DNA of 64,000 nucleotides from a bacterium (GTDB lineage: Bacteria > Zhuqueibacterota > Zhuqueibacteria > Zhuqueibacterales > Zhuqueibacteraceae), in the NCBI GenBank assembly GCA_023150945.1, contig JAKLJX010000001.1:1-64000 (forward strand), in the 5' to 3' direction. Each line of letters begins with the position of its first letter. Within the stretch, counting starts at the first letter, position 1. A program made the position numbers and the translations under genes. The notes below the pieces were generated by a model. The model ran no database searches and was not told the DNA's origin. It was given only the letters and a program-made list of their open reading frames with translations. Positions 59,448 to 64,000 of the stretch are shown piece after piece.

Positions 59448-60913
59448 CTGAATTCGTCTTCGATGACAAAATCCGTGAGGTCATCAAGAAGGCGCTGCCT
59501 GATGATACCTCGCTGCATGGTACCCCGCCGGAATTGCGCTACACCTATCTGCCGGCGGCGCATGTCCGGGCGCTGCGGCCGGAAAACATGCTGGTGGTCG
59601 GCATTCGTGGCGCAGGCAAGAGTTTCTGGTGGTCGGTGTTGCAGGACGAAGCGAATCGCGCCGTCATCGGCAGCGCCATCGGCTTGGGCCGGAAGACACA
59701 GGTCTCGGCTGGTTTCGGAGAAAAACCAGAGCCGGAACGCTTTCCCGGCAAGGATGTCATCAACGCGCTTCTTCAGAAAGGATTCGAGACGCGCTTCATC
59801 TGGAAAACGATTATCTTCCGGCATATTGCCCAACAGCAATCTCCCGAGAATTTTCGCAGGTTGGAGACCTGGGCAGAACGGACTGCCTGGCTGAAGGACA
59901 ATGCCGAGGCGGTAGAGAACATCATCTACAAAGCAGATGAGAAGTTGGAGTCCGAGGGCATCCATCATCTCGTGCTCTTCGACGCCCTTGACCGTAGCGC
60001 GAATGACTGGACGGTGAGGAATCGTCTTCTGCGCGAACTTCTGCAAATCGCCCTGGAGATCAGGTCCTATCGCAGAATCCGGCTGAAAGTGTTTGTGCGG
60101 CCCGATCAAATGGAAGCGCCCGAGGTGACTTCCTTCCCCGATTCTTCTAAGATTCTTTCGTCCAAAACCGATCTCTACTGGCCGCGCCATGAACTCTATG
60201 CTCTTTTGTGGCAATATCTTTCCAATTCCGATGATGGCGAGGTATTCCGCGAGGGAACCAGCCGGATGATCGGCGTTCGCTGGCAACAATCGGAAGGAAT
60301 ATGGATGGTGCCGGAGGAATTGCGTGACGACGAGCAGCAACGCAGAATCTTACATTCCATCACCGGACCTTACATGGGGCGCGATCGGCGTCGCGGTTTT
60401 CCCTATACCTGGCTGCCCAATCATCTCGGCGACACGAGAAACGAAGTCAGCCCGCGCAGTTTTCTGGCAGCGGTACGGCACGCGGCATTGGTCCACCGCC
60501 AACGGCCAGACCAGCAAAACCCACTGCACTATGAAGACATCAAACAGGGTGTGCAGGCGGCCTCGCAAATTCGAGTGAAGGAAATGAAGGAAGACTATCC
60601 CTGGGTTCAACATTTGTTGAAGCCATTGTCCGCCATCTCAGTCCCCTGCCCGATCAAGGATATTGAGCATGTCTGGACAAAGGGGAAGGTTCTAGAAATC
60701 CTCAAACAAGAAATCGAAGAAGCTGAGGAGCGGGTGCTTCCCCCCAATATCGCCCGTGGCACGGAAGGCGTCTTGAAAGATCTGATCGACCTTGGTTTGA
60801 TGCAGCAAGTCTCGGGAAACCGGATCAATATTCCTGACGTGTATCGTGTTGGTTATGGCATCGGCCGGCGTGGCGGCGTAAAACCTGCTGCCATGAAAGC
60901 CGGGACGCGATAA
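59444..60913 (+). CDS. P-loop ATPase, third gene of the HEPN-like operon
   Basis: A 489-residue soluble protein. The Walker A motif VVGIRGAGKSFWW lies at about 51-63, and LVLFDALDRSANDW (about 174-187) looks like Walker B. The C-terminal third (about 360-489) is helical with a winged-helix-like end (GVLKDLIDLGLMQQVSGNRINI). I do not recognise a named family. The start overlaps the previous stop (ATGA). It is probably an effector or regulatory ATPase working with the MinD-like and HEPN-like proteins. No terminator is visible before the peptidase gene. Confidence 0.75.
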   Translation: MTEFVFDDKIREVIKKALPDDTSLHGTPPELRYTYLPAAHVRALRPENMLVVGIRGAGKSFWWSVLQDEANRAVIGSAIGLGRKTQVSAGFGEKPEPERFPGKDVINALLQKGFETRFIWKTIIFRHIAQQQSPENFRRLETWAERTAWLKDNAEAVENIIYKADEKLESEGIHHLVLFDALDRSANDWTVRNRLLRELLQIALEIRSYRRIRLKVFVRPDQMEAPEVTSFPDSSKILSSKTDLYWPRHELYALLWQYLSNSDDGEVFREGTSRMIGVRWQQSEGIWMVPEELRDDEQQRRILHSITGPYMGRDRRRGFPYTWLPNHLGDTRNEVSPRSFLAAVRHAALVHRQRPDQQNPLHYEDIKQGVQAASQIRVKEMKEDYPWVQHLLKPLSAISVPCPIKDIEHVWTKGKVLEILKQEIEEAEERVLPPNIARGTEGVLKDLIDLGLMQQVSGNRINIPDVYRVGYGIGRRGGVKPAAMKAGTR

Positions 60914-60982
60914 GTCCTATGCATTAGCATTTTCCCACCGTGAATCACAATTCCTTTCAAATCAGACGCAAGGGAGATGAAC

Positions 60983-63376
60983 ATGAAGCACAGCATGCTG
61001 GCGCTGGCGTGCGTGTGGCTGGTGTGGAGCCATCCGTCTGCCGGCTGGGCGCAAGACGAATACCCCGTCAACGAAGCCGAGAAGAAATTCCGGCAGTTGT
61101 ACGAGGAGTTCCGCAGTCCGAATGTCTATCGCACCGCTGCGGGCGCGCCCGGCCATCTCTACTGGCAGCAGCGCGCCGACTACGACCTGCACGTCGAGTT
61201 GGATGACGAACACCAGCGCCTGTCCGGCACCGGCACCATCACCTACCACAACGAATCACCGGATGCCCTGACCTACCTCTGGCTGCAGCTCGATCAAAAC
61301 CGGCGGGCACGCGATTCCGACACTTATAAGACACAGACCAGCAGCATCTCCGATAACATGACTTTCAGTGAGTTGCAGCGGCTGCACCTCGATTTCGACG
61401 GCGGCTTCAAAATCGCATATGTCCGTGACGCCGTCGGCCGCGACCTGCCTTATGTCATCAATAAAACCATGATGCGCGTCGATCTGCCGCAACCGCTGCT
61501 GCCCAAGGGCCGCTACGTGCTCAAACTCAAATGGTGGTACAACCTCAACGACCGCATGAAAATGGGCGGCCGCTCCGGCTATGAGTATTTCCCCGCCGAC
61601 AAGAATTATCTCTACACCATCGCGCAGTTCTATCCGCGCATGGCGGTCTACAGCGACGCGCAGGGCTGGCAGCACAAGCAATTTCTCGGCGCCGGCGAAT
61701 TCACGCTGTGCTTCGGCGATTACTCCGTCAGCCTCACCGTGCCGGCCGATCACGTCGTGGCTGCCACCGGCGAGCTGCAAAACGCCGCCGAAGTCCTGAC
61801 GCCGGCACAGCGCCGCCGCTGGCAACAGGCGCAAAGCGCGGCGGCACCGGTGATGATCGTCACCGCGGCCGAGGCCACGGCCGCGGAAAAATCCCGCAGC
61901 CCGCACAAAAAGACCTGGCGTTTCCGCGCGCAGCAGGTGCGTGATTTCGCCTTTGCCAGCTCGCGCAAATTCATCTGGGATGCCCTGCCGGTAAACTTCG
62001 GCAGTCGCACGGTGATGGCGATGTCGTTCTATCCCAAGGAAGGCAATCCGTTGTGGGAGCAGTATTCCACCAAAGTCGTGGCGCATACGTTGCGCTCCTA
62101 TTCGGCTCGCACGTTTGATTATCCCTATCCGGTGGCGATATCGGTGCACGCCGACCGCATCGGCATGGAATACCCGATGATCTGTTTCAACGGCGGCCGG
62201 CCGGAACCGGACGGCACCTACAGCGAGCGCACCAAGTACGGCATGATCAGCGTCATCATTCACGAAGTCGGGCACAACTTTTTTCCGATGATCGTGAACT
62301 CGGACGAGCGGCAATGGACGTGGATGGATGAGGGGCTCAACACCTTTCTGCAATACCTGGCGGAGCAGGAATGGCAGCACGATTATCCCTCGCGGCGCGG
62401 GCCGCCGGCCAAAATCGTCGACTACATGAAGGGCGACCGCAACCGCCAGACGCCGGTGATGGCCAATTCCGAATCGCTGCTGCAATTCGGTGAAAATGCC
62501 TACGCCAAGCCCGCCACCGCGCTCACCATTCTGCGCGAAACCGTGATGGGTCGCGAGCTGTTTGACTTTGCCTTCAAAACCTATGCCCAGCGCTGGCGGT
62601 TCAAGCAGCCCACGCCGGAAGATTTGTTCCGCACGCTGGAGGACGCTTCCGGGGTCGATCTCGACTGGTTTTGGCGGGGCTGGTTCTATTCCACTGAGCA
62701 CGTCGATGTGGCGCTCACCGCGGTGAACTGGTACAAGATCGACACGCAGGATCCCGACTTGGAGAAGCCGCTGGCCAAATCCAACCTGCAAGAGCAGCCG
62801 CAATTTCTCGGCGAACTGCGCGACCGGCGGACTATCAGCGCCACGATGATCGAGCGCGACACCAGCCTGCAGGATTTCTACAACAAGTATGATCCTTTTG
62901 CCGTTTCGATTCTCGACCGCAAAGAATTCGAGCGTTATCTCGGCACGCTGGAGGAAACGGAAAAACAACTGCTGCGGGCCGGCTACAATTATTATGAGCT
63001 GCACTTCGCCAATCTCGGCGGGTTGGTGACGCCGCTGATTTTAGAATTCGAATATCAGGATGGCGCGAAAGAAGTACACCGCCTGCCGGCGGAGATTTGG
63101 CGTTACAACGATAAGCAGATCAGCAAGGTTTTCGTCACCGCCAGGGAGATGCGCGGCGTCACGCTCGATCCCTTTCTCGAAACCGCGGACACCGATCTGA
63201 GCAACAACCACTGGCCACCGCGGCCCAGCCCCACGCGCTTTCAACTGTTCAAGCAGCGCGAAAGCGAGCCGGAGAATCCCATGCAGCGCCAGCAGCGGAT
63301 CGACGAGATGAATCGGCGGGAAACGACTCGGTCGCGGGAAGGCAAAAGCGGAGAAAGCCCCTCGGGCAGCCAGTGA
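60983..63376 (+). CDS. M1-family zinc metallopeptidase, exported
   Basis: A 797-residue aminopeptidase-like protein. A signal peptide ends near WAQDE (residue 22). The family motif GMEYPM (variant of GAMEN) is followed by the zinc site HEVGHNFFP (about 427) and the third ligand Glu in WMDEGLNTF, so the catalytic residues are complete. The C-terminal part includes beta-rich segments and a charged tail. GGAG lies six bases before the ATG at 60983; the ATG at 60977 is directly adjacent to it and less likely. A strong terminator follows at 63461. It probably trims peptides in the periplasm. Confidence 0.93.
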   Translation: MKHSMLALACVWLVWSHPSAGWAQDEYPVNEAEKKFRQLYEEFRSPNVYRTAAGAPGHLYWQQRADYDLHVELDDEHQRLSGTGTITYHNESPDALTYLWLQLDQNRRARDSDTYKTQTSSISDNMTFSELQRLHLDFDGGFKIAYVRDAVGRDLPYVINKTMMRVDLPQPLLPKGRYVLKLKWWYNLNDRMKMGGRSGYEYFPADKNYLYTIAQFYPRMAVYSDAQGWQHKQFLGAGEFTLCFGDYSVSLTVPADHVVAATGELQNAAEVLTPAQRRRWQQAQSAAAPVMIVTAAEATAAEKSRSPHKKTWRFRAQQVRDFAFASSRKFIWDALPVNFGSRTVMAMSFYPKEGNPLWEQYSTKVVAHTLRSYSARTFDYPYPVAISVHADRIGMEYPMICFNGGRPEPDGTYSERTKYGMISVIIHEVGHNFFPMIVNSDERQWTWMDEGLNTFLQYLAEQEWQHDYPSRRGPPAKIVDYMKGDRNRQTPVMANSESLLQFGENAYAKPATALTILRETVMGRELFDFAFKTYAQRWRFKQPTPEDLFRTLEDASGVDLDWFWRGWFYSTEHVDVALTAVNWYKIDTQDPDLEKPLAKSNLQEQPQFLGELRDRRTISATMIERDTSLQDFYNKYDPFAVSILDRKEFERYLGTLEETEKQLLRAGYNYYELHFANLGGLVTPLILEFEYQDGAKEVHRLPAEIWRYNDKQISKVFVTAREMRGVTLDPFLETADTDLSNNHWPPRPSPTRFQLFKQRESEPENPMQRQQRIDEMNRRETTRSREGKSGESPSGSQ

Positions 63377-63460
63377 TCGGCAGGCCGCCGGTTGGGCGCT
63401 TGCTGCGCGGTGCAATCCTTGCCTGGGCGGCGCAGCGTTTTCAGCGGAGAATGCTCGAAC

Positions 63461-63500
63461 CCCACCACAGCAAGGCCTTGCGCTGTGGTGGGATTTTTTT
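63461..63500 (+). terminator. Rho-independent terminator of the M1 peptidase gene
   Basis: An 11-base-pair perfect stem (63461-63471 with 63482-63492) with a ten-base loop and ATTTTTTT tail, 84 bases after the stop codon. Confidence 0.92.
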
Positions 63501-63548
63501 GCGGGTGGGCATTTTCAACCGGCCAGGCGTACTCCGGAAGCGGCCGGC

Positions 63549-63863
63549 CTATTCAATCACCACGGCGGTGCCATACACCAGAATCTCGGCGGCATTGGCC
63601 ATGATGTAGCTGGTGGAGAAACGGATGTCGACGATGGCGTTGGCACCCAGGGCTTGCGCCTCGCTGATCATGCGGTCGAGCGCCTGCTCGCGCGATTCTC
63701 CCAGCAGCTTGGTGTATTCCTCGATTTCGCCGCCCAGGATGTTCTTGAACACGGCCACGATGTCTTTGCCGATATGCCGCGCCCGGATGGTGTTGCCGCG
63801 CACCAGGCCGCATGTTTTCACGATCCGTTTGCCCGCCACCGTGCTCGCAGTGACGACGATCAT
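63549..63863 (-). CDS. YbjQ/UPF0145 family protein
   Basis: A 104-residue soluble protein of the YbjQ (heavy-metal-binding domain) family. MIVVTASTVAGKRIVKTCGLVRGNTI, then LLGESREQALDRMISEA and LGANAIVDIRFSTS match the family throughout. Members form pentamers; the physiological role is unclear. AGGAG seven bases before the ATG supports the start. The ATG overlaps the stop of the upstream gene (ATGA), so the two are coupled. Confidence 0.95.
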   Translation of the reverse strand: MIVVTASTVAGKRIVKTCGLVRGNTIRARHIGKDIVAVFKNILGGEIEEYTKLLGESREQALDRMISEAQALGANAIVDIRFSTSYIMANAAEILVYGTAVVIE

Positions 63864-64000
63864 CGCTCAATCTCCTTCTGATATTTGTCGGTTCGCGCCG
63901 TAAACAGTTTTTCGCGCAACACGGAAACCAGCAACAGCGCGGCACCGGCGATCACCGCCAGAATTGCGATCTTCATCACCAATTCGACCTCGGTGTCGGC
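63860..64000 (-). CDS. Small membrane protein, 3' part only
   Basis: The window ends inside this gene; 46 residues of its C-terminus are visible. They contain one hydrophobic helix (IAILAVIAGAALLLVSVL) and end with REKLFTARTDKYQKEIER. The stop overlaps the YbjQ start by four bases. Small membrane proteins with such an ending are commonly found just before YbjQ genes. No function is known. Confidence 0.7.
   Translation of the reverse strand, partial: ADTEVELVMKIAILAVIAGAALLLVSVLREKLFTARTDKYQKEIER

Overview
The window is high-G+C, densely coded DNA from a Gram-negative bacterium. Lipopolysaccharide-type glycosyltransferases, OmpA and outer-membrane beta-barrel proteins and a periplasmic adaptor show two membranes. 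Three large secreted proteins end in a type IX secretion (Por-type) sorting domain, which points to the Fibrobacteres-Chlorobi-Bacteroidetes (FCB) superphylum. The mix of families would suit an uncultured lineage such as candidate division KSB1 or Calditrichota, but that placement is inference. No tRNA, rRNA, CRISPR array or insertion sequence was found by eye. One tmRNA gene is clear.

Layout. 1-6.2 kb: DNA glycosylase tag, a triplicated intergenic repeat, a SulP anion transporter, a geranylgeranyl-reductase-like flavoprotein, tmRNA (minus strand) and a short RecQ. 6.6-20.4 kb: an envelope and signalling block on the plus strand with an OmpA-like protein, a secreted protein, a FecR-domain protein, a large outer-membrane protein, a CHASE2 adenylate cyclase and a TPR-CHAT protein whose CHAT domain has lost its catalytic His and Cys. 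20.7-24.3 kb: a degenerate PAS histidine kinase and two LPS glycosyltransferases. 24.7-35.5 kb: a secretome island on the minus strand (metallophosphoesterase, beta-propeller phytase, subtilisin) built from shared FN3, PKD, discoidin and sorting modules with near-identical DNA repeats. 36-38 kb: an unrecognised vWA lipoprotein plus four-helix membrane protein pair. 38.4-40.6 kb: an ATP-grasp and GCS2-type amidoligase pair. 40.6-45 kb: DUF2652 protein, adenosine deaminase, CcmF and a Cys-type CcmE. 45.3-46.6 kb: an AT-rich two-gene islet (DUF488 and an unknown partner). 46.8-57.6 kb: housekeeping genes (RNase Y, an ABC efflux or lipoprotein-release operon, DUF2203, acyl-CoA dehydrogenase, MiaB, DUF971, DUF6702-like). 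57.7-60.9 kb: a tightly overlapping three-gene operon (HEPN-like protein, KGGVGR-type MinD-like ATPase, second P-loop ATPase) that looks like an accessory, possibly defence, system. 61-64 kb: an M1 peptidase, YbjQ and the end of a small membrane protein.

The strongest candidates for undescribed biology are the HEPN/KGGVGR/P-loop operon (57718-60913), the FecR, outer-membrane protein, CHASE2-cyclase and inactive CHAT cluster (8403-20375), the DUF488 islet (45351-46618), the vWA and membrane pair (36094-38006), and the ATP-grasp and GCS2 ligase pair (38398-40565). All functions are read from motifs remembered from known families; no database search was run.
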